64,000 nucleotides of DNA from Bacteroidota bacterium (lineage in GTDB: Bacteria; Bacteroidota; Bacteroidia; B-17B0; Aurantibacillaceae), in assembly GCA_029237825.1 (NCBI GenBank), contig JAQZBQ010000010.1, positions 104,987 to 168,986 on the forward strand, written 5' to 3'. Every line of letters starts with the position of its first letter. Position 1 is the stretch's first letter. Shown here piece by piece: positions 51,765 through 60,788 of the stretch. The translations under genes and the position numbers were made by a program. Below the pieces are notes generated by a model, which saw nothing but the letters and a program-made list of their open reading frames with translations, was not told the DNA's origin and ran no database searches.

Positions 51765-52910
51765 ATGCGAATCGCTCTCATCACAGATGGAATTTCACCT
51801 TATGTTTTGGGAGGTATGCAAAAACATTCGTTCTACTTAGCTAAGTATTTTGCGAAAAATAAAATCTATATCGATTTGATTCATTTTAATGACTCATCAA
51901 TCGATATTGAAAAATTGGAGATTTTCAGTTCCGAAGAGAAAAGGTTCATTAATTCCATTGTACTTCAATTCCCTACTACTCTAAAATTCCCCGGACATTA
52001 TATTTTCAAGTCATACCTGTATTCCTGCCAGGCATTTCTCGCAATAAAGGGAAACTTAAAGAATTATGATTTTATTTACACAAAAGGATTCACTGGTTGG
52101 AAATTGATATCTGAAAAAAAAAAGGGAAATGTCAGTTGCTGTAACATCGGCGTTAATTTTCACGGTTACGAAATGTTTCAAATCGCTCCCGACTTCAAAT
52201 CCAAAATGGGGCAATTCTTATTGAGGCCATTTGTCAAAACCATCACCCGGCAAGCAGATGTAGTTTTTTCTTACGGCGAAAAAATTACAGAAATCATTAC
52301 CTCCTTAGGTGTAAACAAAAGCCGCATTGTGGAAATTCCTTCGGGTGTTGAACGTAATTTCATTTCCTCATCAATCTTTCCAAAAAATAATTTTCCAACA
52401 AAATTTGTTTTTTTAGGTCGCGCAGAACGTAGAAAAGGTATTATTGAACTTAATGACGTTTTAAAGAGTTTAATTTTAGAAAATCAGCCCTTTTCTTTTG
52501 AATTTATTGGCCCAATTGTAGATTCAATGAAAATTAATCATGAATCAGTTATCTACCACGACGAAATAAGGGATACTAAAAGAATTAAACAAATACTCGT
52601 TAACGCTGATGTTTTGGTTTGTCCTAGTTGGAGCGAAGGATTTCCAAACGTTATTCTTGAGGCAATGGCTTCTGGCTTAGCGATCATTGCAACAAACGTT
52701 GGCGCTGTCGGAACAATGGTGAGCGAAAAGAATGGCTGGATTATACGTCCCGGAAACAAACCAGACCTGAAACGCGCTTTGCTTCAAGCGATACATCCTA
52801 AGGAATTGGCTACAAAAAAAGAAAATTCACTCAAATTGATACAATCGCAATTCAATTGGGACGTAATTGCTGACCTTACCATTAAATCCATAAAATCGCT
52901 TTCTGCGTAA
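51765..52910 (+). CDS. Family 4 glycosyltransferase
   Basis: A 381-residue GT-B glycosyltransferase. The N-terminal ALITDGISPYVLGGMQKHSFYLAKYF has the GG loop of retaining enzymes. The C-terminal donor site shows FVFLGRAERRKGIIEL and LVCPSWSEGFPNVILEAMASGLAIIATNVG with the EGFxxxxxEAMA motif (E-x7-E). It belongs to the GT5-like/DUF4270 operon and probably builds a cell-surface or lipoprotein-linked glycan. Confidence 0.9.
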   Translation: MRIALITDGISPYVLGGMQKHSFYLAKYFAKNKIYIDLIHFNDSSIDIEKLEIFSSEEKRFINSIVLQFPTTLKFPGHYIFKSYLYSCQAFLAIKGNLKNYDFIYTKGFTGWKLISEKKKGNVSCCNIGVNFHGYEMFQIAPDFKSKMGQFLLRPFVKTITRQADVVFSYGEKITEIITSLGVNKSRIVEIPSGVERNFISSSIFPKNNFPTKFVFLGRAERRKGIIELNDVLKSLILENQPFSFEFIGPIVDSMKINHESVIYHDEIRDTKRIKQILVNADVLVCPSWSEGFPNVILEAMASGLAIIATNVGAVGTMVSEKNGWIIRPGNKPDLKRALLQAIHPKELATKKENSLKLIQSQFNWDVIADLTIKSIKSLSA

Positions 52911-52936
52911 TTCCCCTCACTTACGACCAACTATCC

Positions 52937-52958
52937 ACTGTGTGTAAACTGTGTGTAA
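52937..52958 (+). repeat. 11-bp tandem direct repeat upstream of purC
   Basis: ACTGTGTGTAA occurs twice head to tail (52937-52947 and 52948-52958), one helical turn apart and about 30 bp before the purC -7 box. It may be an operator half-site pair or simple sequence. Confidence 0.4.
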
Positions 52959-52988
52959 ATTGAACCTCCTGTTCCTACAATAGTTTTT

Positions 52989-52996
52989 TATATTTG
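52989..52996 (+). promoter_or_regulatory. -7 box of purC
   Basis: TATATTTG fits TAnnTTTG and lies 16 nt before the purC ATG at 53013. Confidence 0.5.
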
Positions 52997-53012
52997 CCAC
53001 AAAAACACCACT

Positions 53013-53966
53013 ATGTCTGCACTTACCGCTACACACTTTCAATTTCCTAAACAGAAGAGCTTTTATAAAGGCAAAGTTCGTGATGTTTATAATATCGACG
53101 ATAAGTACCTTGTTATGGTGGCAAGTGATAGAATAAGCGCGTTCGATGTGGTATTGCCAAAAGGAATTCCCTATAAAGGCCAGGTATTGAATCAAATCGC
53201 GTCAAAATTTTTAAACGCTACTAAAGATATAGTTCCAAACTGGGTACTCGACGTGCCGGATCCTGTAGTTACAATTGGCCGTGTTTGTCAACCCTTCAAA
53301 GTAGAAATGGTAATTCGCGGCTACCTTGCTGGCCATGCCGCTCGTACCTATCAGCAGGGACTACGTACGCTTTGTGGTGTAACGCTTCCCGAAGGTTTAA
53401 AAGAAAGCGATAAATTTCCTCAACCGATTATCACGCCAACTACCAAAGCCTCTGAAGGTCATGACGAAGACATCAGTAGAGAAGAAATTTTTAAACAAGG
53501 TATTGTAGAAGAAAAATACTATGTGCAGTTAGAAGATTACACGCGAAAACTATTTGCCCGCGGACAGGAAATTGCCAATAAAATGGGATTAATTCTAGTT
53601 GATACAAAGTACGAATTTGGATTATGTGACGGACAAGTATACTTAATGGACGAAATTCATACACCCGATTCGTCACGGTATTTTTACCTTCAAGGCTACG
53701 AAGAAAGGCAATCAAAAGGTGAGGAACAAAAACAATTAAGCAAGGAATTTGTGAGACGCTGGTTGATTGAAAATGGGTTTCAGGGAAAAGAAGGACAAAC
53801 TGTCCCGGAAATGAGCGAAGATTGGATTAAAGAAATTTCTGACAGATACATAGAATTGTATGAGAAAGTTACTGGAGAAGGTTTTATTAAACACCCAACC
53901 GACCAGATCCATCAGCGCGTTGAAAAAAACATATTAGCATCTTTGTCGAAACTGGGGTTGAATTAA
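53013..53966 (+). CDS. purC: Phosphoribosylaminoimidazole-succinocarboxamide synthase
   Basis: A 317-residue SAICAR synthetase joining aspartate to CAIR in purine synthesis. Motifs are [42 protein letters not shown], and [32 protein letters not shown]. The length fits the longer eukaryote-like form also found in Bacteroidota. Next gene is the cystathionine-beta-synthase-like gene 73 bp downstream. Confidence 0.96.
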   Translation: MSALTATHFQFPKQKSFYKGKVRDVYNIDDKYLVMVASDRISAFDVVLPKGIPYKGQVLNQIASKFLNATKDIVPNWVLDVPDPVVTIGRVCQPFKVEMVIRGYLAGHAARTYQQGLRTLCGVTLPEGLKESDKFPQPIITPTTKASEGHDEDISREEIFKQGIVEEKYYVQLEDYTRKLFARGQEIANKMGLILVDTKYEFGLCDGQVYLMDEIHTPDSSRYFYLQGYEERQSKGEEQKQLSKEFVRRWLIENGFQGKEGQTVPEMSEDWIKEISDRYIELYEKVTGEGFIKHPTDQIHQRVEKNILASLSKLGLN

Positions 53967-54039
53967 CATCATTTTTTAATTAGTTCACGAGAAATTGTGG
54001 CTGTTTGCGTATCTTTATATTCTTAAAATTTTAATTAAA

Positions 54040-55419
54040 ATGTATCAAAAAATCAGCAACAACATTCTTGAAACAATTGGGAACACACCTCTTGTTAAAA
54101 TAAATAGTATCACAAAAGATTTACCTTGTACAGTTCTTGCAAAAATAGAAACTACCAATCCTGGAAACTCAATTAAAGACCGTATGGCTTTAAAAATGAT
54201 CGAAGATGCTGAAAAAGATGGGCGTTTAAAACCAGGAGGAACCATCATTGAAGGAACAAGTGGTAATACGGGAATGGGTCTCGCGATTGCAGCCATTATC
54301 AAGGGGTACAAGTGTGTTTTCACTACCACAGATAAACAAAGTAAAGAAAAAGTTGATGCTTTAAGGGCTTTTGGCGCAGAGGTAGTAGTGTGCCCAACAG
54401 ATGTTGAACCTGAGGATCCAAAGTCTTATTATTCCGTATCGTCAAGATTAGTGAAGGAAATTCCGAATTCATGGAAACCTAATCAATACGATAATAAATC
54501 GAATTCGGTTGCACATTATGAACAAACCGGACCCGAAATTTGGGAACAAACTGAAGGAAAAATTACCCATTTAGTTGTAGGTGTTGGAACTGGCGGTACT
54601 ATAAGCGGTACAGGAAAATACCTAAAGGAAAAAAATCCAAATATTAAAGTATTGGGAATCGATACTTACGGCTCCATCTTTAAAAAACTGAAAGAGACCG
54701 GAATCATCGATAAAAATGAAATTTATCCTTATATCACCGAAGGAATTGGGGAAGACTTTTTACCGGAAAACGTGGCTATCGATTTAATTGATCATTTTGA
54801 AAAAGTAACCGATAAAGATGCCGCGATCATGACACGCCGGATTCCACGCGAGGAAGGGATTTTTGCAGGTAACAGCGCAGGTTCTGCTATGGCTGGTTTA
54901 ATGCAGATGAAAGACATGTTTAAAAAAGGTGATGTTGTTGTTGTGATTTTTCATGATCATGGAACCCGGTATCTTGGAAAAATGTTTAATGATGATTGGA
55001 TGCGTGACAGAGGTTTTCTTGAAATTAAAAAGCCGAAAGCCATAGATCTTATTTCTTCTCATAAAAATAAAAAACTTCTTACGATTGATACTAATGCCAG
55101 CGTAACAGATGCACTGGATATCATGAATAAATATGGCATTTCTCAAATACCTGTTAAAGACGGCGATAAATTTGTAGGATCACTGAATGATACGTTTCTT
55201 TTTTCAAAATTGATTGAAAATAATTCCCTTAAGTCGCATAAAGTTTCTGAAATTATGCAGGCGCCTTTTCCGTTTGTAAACGATCAAACGTTAATGGAAG
55301 ATATTTCTAAATTAATAACTAGGGAAAACAATGCCGTTCTAATGACAGATCTGGCGGGTACAACACACATTATTACCAAGCATGATTTGATACAGGGAAT
55401 TTCTCAAATGAGTAATTAA
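54040..55419 (+). CDS. Cystathionine beta-synthase-like enzyme with two CBS domains
   Basis: A 459-residue PLP enzyme. The catalytic domain (about 1-330) has ISNNILETIGNTPLVKIN, the cofactor lysine in NPGNSIKDRMAL, and EGTSGNTGMGLA. The glycine loop GVGTGGTISGTGKYL holds the phosphate. Two CBS domains (about 340-455, LTIDTNASVTDALDIMNKYGISQIPV and HKVSEIMQAPFPFV) follow. I start at ATG 54040, because the longer reading depends on a TTG at 53995 and adds a hydrophobic run. It makes cystathionine from serine and homocysteine, or cysteine from O-acetylserine; the CBS pair favours the former. Confidence 0.9.
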   Translation: MYQKISNNILETIGNTPLVKINSITKDLPCTVLAKIETTNPGNSIKDRMALKMIEDAEKDGRLKPGGTIIEGTSGNTGMGLAIAAIIKGYKCVFTTTDKQSKEKVDALRAFGAEVVVCPTDVEPEDPKSYYSVSSRLVKEIPNSWKPNQYDNKSNSVAHYEQTGPEIWEQTEGKITHLVVGVGTGGTISGTGKYLKEKNPNIKVLGIDTYGSIFKKLKETGIIDKNEIYPYITEGIGEDFLPENVAIDLIDHFEKVTDKDAAIMTRRIPREEGIFAGNSAGSAMAGLMQMKDMFKKGDVVVVIFHDHGTRYLGKMFNDDWMRDRGFLEIKKPKAIDLISSHKNKKLLTIDTNASVTDALDIMNKYGISQIPVKDGDKFVGSLNDTFLFSKLIENNSLKSHKVSEIMQAPFPFVNDQTLMEDISKLITRENNAVLMTDLAGTTHIITKHDLIQGISQMSN

Positions 55420-55560
55420 CCTTTTATCATCAACTTTCTCTTCTTACAAAAATTAACAGCTAAACGGGATTATTTAATTGTATATTTAATAAACAATACA
55501 GATTGATAGGCTGATTAAGTTTTAAATGATGTATCTCAAAAGACCTTAAAATTAAAAATT

Positions 55561-57162
55561 ATGAAAAAAATTACCATTCTAGCTAGCTTGTTTTTTGCTT
55601 TTACTGCAATAATTGCCCAAAACAAACGTCCTGATAACTGGTTTAATTTAGATGCCCAAAAAGACAACGTAAACGGTGTTGGAACAGAACGTACCTATGA
55701 AGAATTATTGAAGGGCAAAAAGTCCAAAACAATTATTGTAGGTGTGCTTGACAGTGGTGTGGATTACATGCATGAAGATTTAAAAGATGTGATGTGGACC
55801 AATCCGGGTGAGATAGCTGGAAATGGAATTGATGATGATAAAAACGGTTACATTGATGATATTCATGGATGGAACTTTATGGGAAGCAAGGACGGTAAAA
55901 ATGTAGAAAAAGATAACTTGGAACTTACCCGTGTTTATAAATCATTAAAAGATAAGTATGATGGGAAAACGGAATCAGACCTTAAAACGAAAGCAGAAAA
56001 AAAGGAGTTTAAGTTTTGGCAGGTAGTGAAGGCTGATTATGAAAAAGAAAAAGATCAGGCAGAATCACAAGCGAACCAGTACCGATTCATAAAAGAAGCT
56101 GTTGGCGGCGTAGTGGAAAAAATTAAGAAAGAAAAAGGAGTTGAGAAAGTAACCCTTGAGGATCTTAAAAATTTTGATGCGAAGGAGCAGAAAGATAAAC
56201 AAGGCAAAATGATTGCCATTGCACAAGGCTCATCCGGAATGGAAGTGGAAGATTTATTGCATCAGTTAACCGAAGCACTTGCCTCCATGGATGGTTCAAG
56301 GCTCGATGTAAATGCAGATACACGGGCTATTGTCGGAGATAATTACAACGATTATTCTGAACGGTATTATGGTAACGCAGATTGCAAAGGGCCTGCGGCT
56401 TTTCATGGTACGCATGTTGCAGGTATCATAGGAGCAACACGAAAAAATGGAATTGGAATTGATGGTGTTGCCGATAACGTCCGAATCATGAGCGTAAGGT
56501 GTGTTCCTGACGGAGATGAACGCGATAAAGATGTTGCCAATGCGATACGCTATGCCGTAGACAACGGGGCATCCATTATCAATATGAGTTTTGGAAAAAA
56601 ATACTCTCCGGGAAAAAAAGCTGTGGACGAAGCCGTAAAATATGCTGAAAGCAAAGGCGTGTTGTTAATTCATGCAGCTGGAAATGCAGCTGACGATATT
56701 GATGAAATAACTCATTTTCCATGTAAAAAAATGGAGAACGGCAAAACTCCATCCAACTTCATGGACGTGGGTGCATTAAGTTGGAAACCAGACGACGAGA
56801 TAGCTGCTCCGTTTAGCAACTATGGAAAGAAAACCGTGGATATCTTCGCGCCAGGTGTGGATATACATTCTACAGTACCAGACATCAACAAATACAAGGA
56901 TGCTAGTGGTACAAGTATGGCTGCACCTGTGGTAGCGGGCGTTGCTGCAGTGCTTAAATCGTACTACCCCGAATTAACGCCAAAACAAATCATTAATATC
57001 CTCACTAAATCATCTGTAAAATCCTATAAAGATAAAAAAGTGATTAAGCCTGGAAGCAAAGATGAAATGATCGAATTTAGTGAACTATCCAAAACCGGTG
57101 GAATTGTAAACATGTACGAGGCTGTAAAAATGGCTCAGGATATGGTAAAGGTTAAGGGATAA
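55561..57162 (+). CDS. Secreted subtilisin-like S8 protease
   Basis: A 533-residue exported serine protease. Signal peptide 1-19 (FTAIIAQ). The catalytic triad is Asp64 in VGVLDSGVDY, His282 in FHGTHVAGII and Ser452 in ASGTSMAAPVVAG. Between Asp and His is a ~200-residue lysine/glutamate-rich insert, far longer than in subtilisin. No T9SS tail or propeptide-like domain is evident, so it may stay in the periplasm. A terminator follows. Confidence 0.93.
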   Translation: MKKITILASLFFAFTAIIAQNKRPDNWFNLDAQKDNVNGVGTERTYEELLKGKKSKTIIVGVLDSGVDYMHEDLKDVMWTNPGEIAGNGIDDDKNGYIDDIHGWNFMGSKDGKNVEKDNLELTRVYKSLKDKYDGKTESDLKTKAEKKEFKFWQVVKADYEKEKDQAESQANQYRFIKEAVGGVVEKIKKEKGVEKVTLEDLKNFDAKEQKDKQGKMIAIAQGSSGMEVEDLLHQLTEALASMDGSRLDVNADTRAIVGDNYNDYSERYYGNADCKGPAAFHGTHVAGIIGATRKNGIGIDGVADNVRIMSVRCVPDGDERDKDVANAIRYAVDNGASIINMSFGKKYSPGKKAVDEAVKYAESKGVLLIHAAGNAADDIDEITHFPCKKMENGKTPSNFMDVGALSWKPDDEIAAPFSNYGKKTVDIFAPGVDIHSTVPDINKYKDASGTSMAAPVVAGVAAVLKSYYPELTPKQIINILTKSSVKSYKDKKVIKPGSKDEMIEFSELSKTGGIVNMYEAVKMAQDMVKVKG

Positions 57163-57180
57163 GTTCAAAATCACTGTTTT

Positions 57181-57206
57181 AAAAGCTCCATTTCTGGGGC
57201 TTTTTT
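57181..57206 (+). terminator. Terminator of the S8 protease gene
   Basis: AAAAGCTCC-N6-GGGGCTTTT is a 9-bp stem with one T-G wobble and a run of T, 18 bp after the stop codon. Confidence 0.88.
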
Positions 57207-57241
57207 GTTTTCTAAAGTTTTCTTTAAAACCATAAGTTAAC

Positions 57242-57249
57242 TATATTTG
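57242..57249 (+). promoter_or_regulatory. -7 box of the TPR/OmpA gene
   Basis: TATATTTG fits TAnnTTTG. It covers the upstream TTG at 57247 and therefore supports the ATG at 57271 as start. TTTC at 19 nt upstream may stand for the -33 element. Confidence 0.5.
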
Positions 57250-57270
57250 AGTATCAATTCTGTAAAATTT

Positions 57271-59742
57271 ATGAAAAAGTACGCGCTTTTAATTCTTTCC
57301 ATTTTCTTAATTTCTAACGGTCTTTTCTCCCAATCCGCAAAAAAAATAAAAAAACAAGGTGATTCCTATGTTAAAGAGAAAAATTATGTTGCAGCAATTG
57401 AAGAATATACCAAGGCTAATTCATTAGAACCTAACGACTTTGAGGTTTTATTCAGCAGAGGCACCTGTTTTGAAAACATCCGCGAACCTCAAAAGGCAAT
57501 TTCTGATTTTATTGCGTGTAATAAAATTGAGCCAAAGGAAAAAGACGTTTACCTAAAACTTGGTTCCATCTACGTTGGACTTAAAGAATATGAAAATGCC
57601 ATTAAAATATATGACCAACTTCTGGCAATTGATAAAGGGAATGTTGAAGCACTTCAAAAATCGGCCTGGTGTTATTTAATGCAAATGCAATATGAAAAGG
57701 CGCTCATAAAAGCTGACCTAGCGATTGCGGAAGAACCAAGGGCCGACGGCAAAACCTCAGAAGTATCGCATTATTACCGCGCCGTAGCTAAAGACAGTTT
57801 AAAAGATTATGCTGCTGCCATTCAATCTTACAAGAAAGCCATTACGACTTTCAAAAATCAGGCGAGGTCTAAAATACCTTATAAACCTTATTATATGAAT
57901 CTTGGAACGGTATTATTTAAGACTAAACAATACGATGAGTCAATTGAAACGTATAATATAGCAGTTACCGTAGATGAAGGCGATTCCATAATGCCTAAGA
58001 ATTATGTTGGGTATTATCTACGCAGTTTTCCCTATGTTGGCAAAGCTGATTACAAATCAGCTTTGAACGATTTAAATAAAGCTATCTACCTGGAACCAAA
58101 AGACGGAATTCTTTTTTACCAAAGAGGGGTCGTTTTTCAAAAAACATTCCAATACAACAGCGCTTTGAGTGATTTTACCAAAGCATTATTATTGGATGAA
58201 AAAATACACCTGGCCCATTTTTTAAAGGCGCAATGCTTAATGGAACTGGGCAATTTTAAAGAGGCCATAATCGAAACAAAAACATTCTTGAAACTATCAC
58301 CAAATCACCGTGAGGCGGTAGCGCTTTTAAAAGATGCAGAAGAGAAACACTATAATGCAAATCGGGAAAGCGACCCGCCTGTTATAAAATGGTATTATCC
58401 ATTTGTAGACCAAAACAACTTCATTAACGTATATAACAACCAAGTAAATACTGTACTTGAAGGCGAAGTAGCTGATAAAAGCCTCATTAAAACAATGACC
58501 GTAAACGGACGGGAATTACCTTTCAATTCTGAAGACATCAATCCATTATTCAGATTTAAAATACCAACGGATAACCTTAAAAAAATAGATCTGGTGGTTA
58601 CGGATATTTATAACAATACCAGTTCAAAGAGCGTGAAGGTGGGTAAGATTGTAAGTGATACCCGGTTAATTGTTAACATGGAGGGATTTATTCTTTCAGA
58701 CGACGGAAATAAAGTGCCGCTGGCTAACAGGAACATTTATATTACTAATCAGAAAGGAGAACAATTTCTTGCCACTTCCACCGATGAGAAAGGCCATTTT
58801 GTTTTTAAAAATCTTCCATTTGATAAGGATTACCTGATCGAAATTGAAGGTCAGGAAGAACTTGCGCTACAAAATAAAAAGTTTGTACTTGCAGACAAAA
58901 ACGGCAAGGAAGTATTAAAATCCAATACAATTGGCAAAAACAGATTCAATTTTGAGATTCTTCAGACAGATTTTGTCGCATTAAGCTTAATGGAAATGGA
59001 TGATGTGGCATTGGCAATAAACCTTAGCGGCCGCGTTTATGCTTTAATGCCGGAACAAGTTCCTATCAACAACCTAACACTTCAGTTAATCAAGCCTAAC
59101 GGAGAAGTACTTTTGAAAAAAACCGATGCCAATGGCTTCTTTAATTTTGTTGGGGTAAATCCCTCTGGGAGCTATTCCTTTAAAATTGACGAATTGGAAG
59201 CTAAAAATATTGCTTCAACCACGATTGTTATTACAAACAGCGCTGGGCAAATTATCAAAACCATTCAGAAAAATCAATACGGTATGTTTGAATACCAATT
59301 GTTGGAAACCGAAAAAAGCCAAATGTCTTCTATCTCTGAACCTGATCCATGGATGAAAATTACAACGCTAAGCCCGGAAAAGAAACACCTCGAAATCATT
59401 GAAAATATTTATTACGAATCTGGTAGCGCATCGTTGCCAAAAGCTGGTGAAGAATTATTAATGAAAGCAGTAGAAGCTTTAAAAGCGAATCCAAAACTTA
59501 CCCTCGAAATTGAATCGCACACCGACGCCGTAGCCAGTGATGATTTTAATTTGTACCTGTCACAAAAGCGCGCATCTACCGTTTCGGATTTCATCATTCA
59601 AAAGGGAATTGATCCTAAAAGATTAATTTCAAAAGGAATGGGTGAAACCATGATTGTAAACCATTGCGCCAACGGGGTAGATTGTTCTGATGGGGAACAC
59701 AAACAAAACAGAAGAACGGTATTTAAATTGAACTATAATTAA
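57271..59742 (+). CDS. TPR / regulatory-like / OmpA multidomain envelope protein
   Basis: An 823-residue exported protein (start ATG 57271; signal peptide ending NGLFSQ). The N-terminal half has about seven to nine TPR repeats (SYVKEKNYVAAIEEYTKAN is the first). A beta-sandwich (VIKWYYPFVDQNNF) and two carboxypeptidase-regulatory-like modules follow (GFILSDDGNKVPLANRNIYI; LSGRVYALMPEQVPINN). The shared linker QIIKTIQKNQYGMFEYQLL precedes the OmpA domain (about 715-822) with SHTDAVASDD and NRRTVFKL. The order TPR, regulatory-like, OmpA recalls the T9SS protein PorE, but no beta-propeller is present. Probable peptidoglycan-bound scaffold. Confidence 0.85.
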   Translation: MKKYALLILSIFLISNGLFSQSAKKIKKQGDSYVKEKNYVAAIEEYTKANSLEPNDFEVLFSRGTCFENIREPQKAISDFIACNKIEPKEKDVYLKLGSIYVGLKEYENAIKIYDQLLAIDKGNVEALQKSAWCYLMQMQYEKALIKADLAIAEEPRADGKTSEVSHYYRAVAKDSLKDYAAAIQSYKKAITTFKNQARSKIPYKPYYMNLGTVLFKTKQYDESIETYNIAVTVDEGDSIMPKNYVGYYLRSFPYVGKADYKSALNDLNKAIYLEPKDGILFYQRGVVFQKTFQYNSALSDFTKALLLDEKIHLAHFLKAQCLMELGNFKEAIIETKTFLKLSPNHREAVALLKDAEEKHYNANRESDPPVIKWYYPFVDQNNFINVYNNQVNTVLEGEVADKSLIKTMTVNGRELPFNSEDINPLFRFKIPTDNLKKIDLVVTDIYNNTSSKSVKVGKIVSDTRLIVNMEGFILSDDGNKVPLANRNIYITNQKGEQFLATSTDEKGHFVFKNLPFDKDYLIEIEGQEELALQNKKFVLADKNGKEVLKSNTIGKNRFNFEILQTDFVALSLMEMDDVALAINLSGRVYALMPEQVPINNLTLQLIKPNGEVLLKKTDANGFFNFVGVNPSGSYSFKIDELEAKNIASTTIVITNSAGQIIKTIQKNQYGMFEYQLLETEKSQMSSISEPDPWMKITTLSPEKKHLEIIENIYYESGSASLPKAGEELLMKAVEALKANPKLTLEIESHTDAVASDDFNLYLSQKRASTVSDFIIQKGIDPKRLISKGMGETMIVNHCANGVDCSDGEHKQNRRTVFKLNYN

Positions 59743-59778
59743 ACACATTTGAGATTTAGAATTAATTAATGAAAGTTT

Positions 59779-59810
59779 TTTGATAAAAACGCTATAACAT
59801 GGTATCTTTG
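59779..59810 (+). promoter_or_regulatory. Canonical promoter ending 7 nt before the desaturase start codon
   Basis: TTTG (59779-59782), a spacer of 20 nt and TATCTTTG (59803-59810) form a full consensus. The ATG at 59818 lies just 7 nt beyond, so the mRNA should be leaderless or nearly so. Confidence 0.75.
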
Positions 59811-59817
59811 CACTCGG

Positions 59818-60783
59818 ATGTTACAGGGTAAACAACTTATACTTGCTACCAAGGTTTATGCAAAAGAAGATCGTGCTAAAAGCTGGTGGACGACATTATC
59901 CACGCTTTTTATTCTGATTAGCCTGTTAATTGGTACAGTTTATAATGTTCATGTGATTTTAAGAATTGTTTGCAGCATCCTGGCAGGTCTTGTTATTGTG
60001 AGAATGTTTGTAATTTACCACGATCATCAGCATAAAGCAATTCTTGATAAGTCACCGCTGGCAAACTTTATCTTCACGCTGTTTGGTTTTTATGTTCTTG
60101 CCCCAACCGGTATCTGGAGTGCCAGCCACGACTACCACCATAAAAACAATTCAAAGTTGTTTAGTGCAAGTATTGGCTCCTACCCTATTTATACAAAGCA
60201 AAAATTTGATAAACTAAGTCGGGGAGAACAAAGGCACTACCTTTTTATCCGACATCCGCTTACCATTCTCTTCGGTTATTTTTTCACATTCATGTACGGC
60301 ATGTGCATCAAGTCAATCATCAACAGATTTAGTAAAAATGTTGATTCATTGGTGGCCTTAATTTTACACATTGCCTATCAAGTTGCTGTATTTTATTTTT
60401 TAGGATGGCAAACCTGGATATTGCTTTGCGCCACTCCACATTTTATTTCAGGTGCCCTGGGTAGCTATTTGTTTTACGCACAGCATAATTTTCCATCCGT
60501 TACATTCGTAGGAAATGAAGAATGGACCTATGAAGGTGCCGCCCTCGATTCTTCAAGTTTTATGGTGTTGAGCCCGGTAATGCACTGGTTTACAGCAAAT
60601 ATCGGCTATCATCACATTCATCATATGAATTCACGCATTCCGTTTTATCGCTTACCGGAAGTGATGTCATCCATACCCGAACTTCAAAGAGCCAAAAAAA
60701 CATCATTGAACCCGAAAGATATCATGGCATGCCTTCGTTTGAAGGTATGGGATTTCGAAAAGCAAAAAATGGTGGGAGTGTAA
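59818..60783 (+). CDS. Membrane fatty-acid desaturase
   Basis: A 321-residue di-iron membrane enzyme that inserts double bonds in fatty acyl chains. The three histidine boxes are HDHQH (in YHDHQHKAIL), HDYHH (in SHDYHHKNNS) and HHIHH (in GYHHIHHMNSRIP). Four or more hydrophobic segments flank them (ILISLLIGTVYNVHVILRIV, ILHIAYQVAVFYFLG). The last box is followed by FYRLPE, as in acyl-lipid desaturases. It converges with cmk, 5 bp apart. Confidence 0.9.
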   Translation: MLQGKQLILATKVYAKEDRAKSWWTTLSTLFILISLLIGTVYNVHVILRIVCSILAGLVIVRMFVIYHDHQHKAILDKSPLANFIFTLFGFYVLAPTGIWSASHDYHHKNNSKLFSASIGSYPIYTKQKFDKLSRGEQRHYLFIRHPLTILFGYFFTFMYGMCIKSIINRFSKNVDSLVALILHIAYQVAVFYFLGWQTWILLCATPHFISGALGSYLFYAQHNFPSVTFVGNEEWTYEGAALDSSSFMVLSPVMHWFTANIGYHHIHHMNSRIPFYRLPEVMSSIPELQRAKKTSLNPKDIMACLRLKVWDFEKQKMVGV

Positions 60784-60788
60784 ATTAC

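Noticed and set aside
53995..54039. TTG start at 53995 for the cystathionine-beta-synthase-like gene
   Set aside because: It adds a 15-residue hydrophobic stretch not expected in this soluble enzyme family. ATG 54040 starts at the conserved N-terminus.
57247..57270. TTG start at 57247 for the TPR/OmpA gene
   Set aside because: The TTG lies within the -7 box TATATTTG, so it cannot be part of the message. The ATG at 57271 begins a normal signal peptide.
57271..59742. Naming the TPR/OmpA protein as PorE of the type IX secretion system
   Set aside because: The domain order is similar, but no beta-propeller repeats and no lipobox are visible, so the name is not supported.
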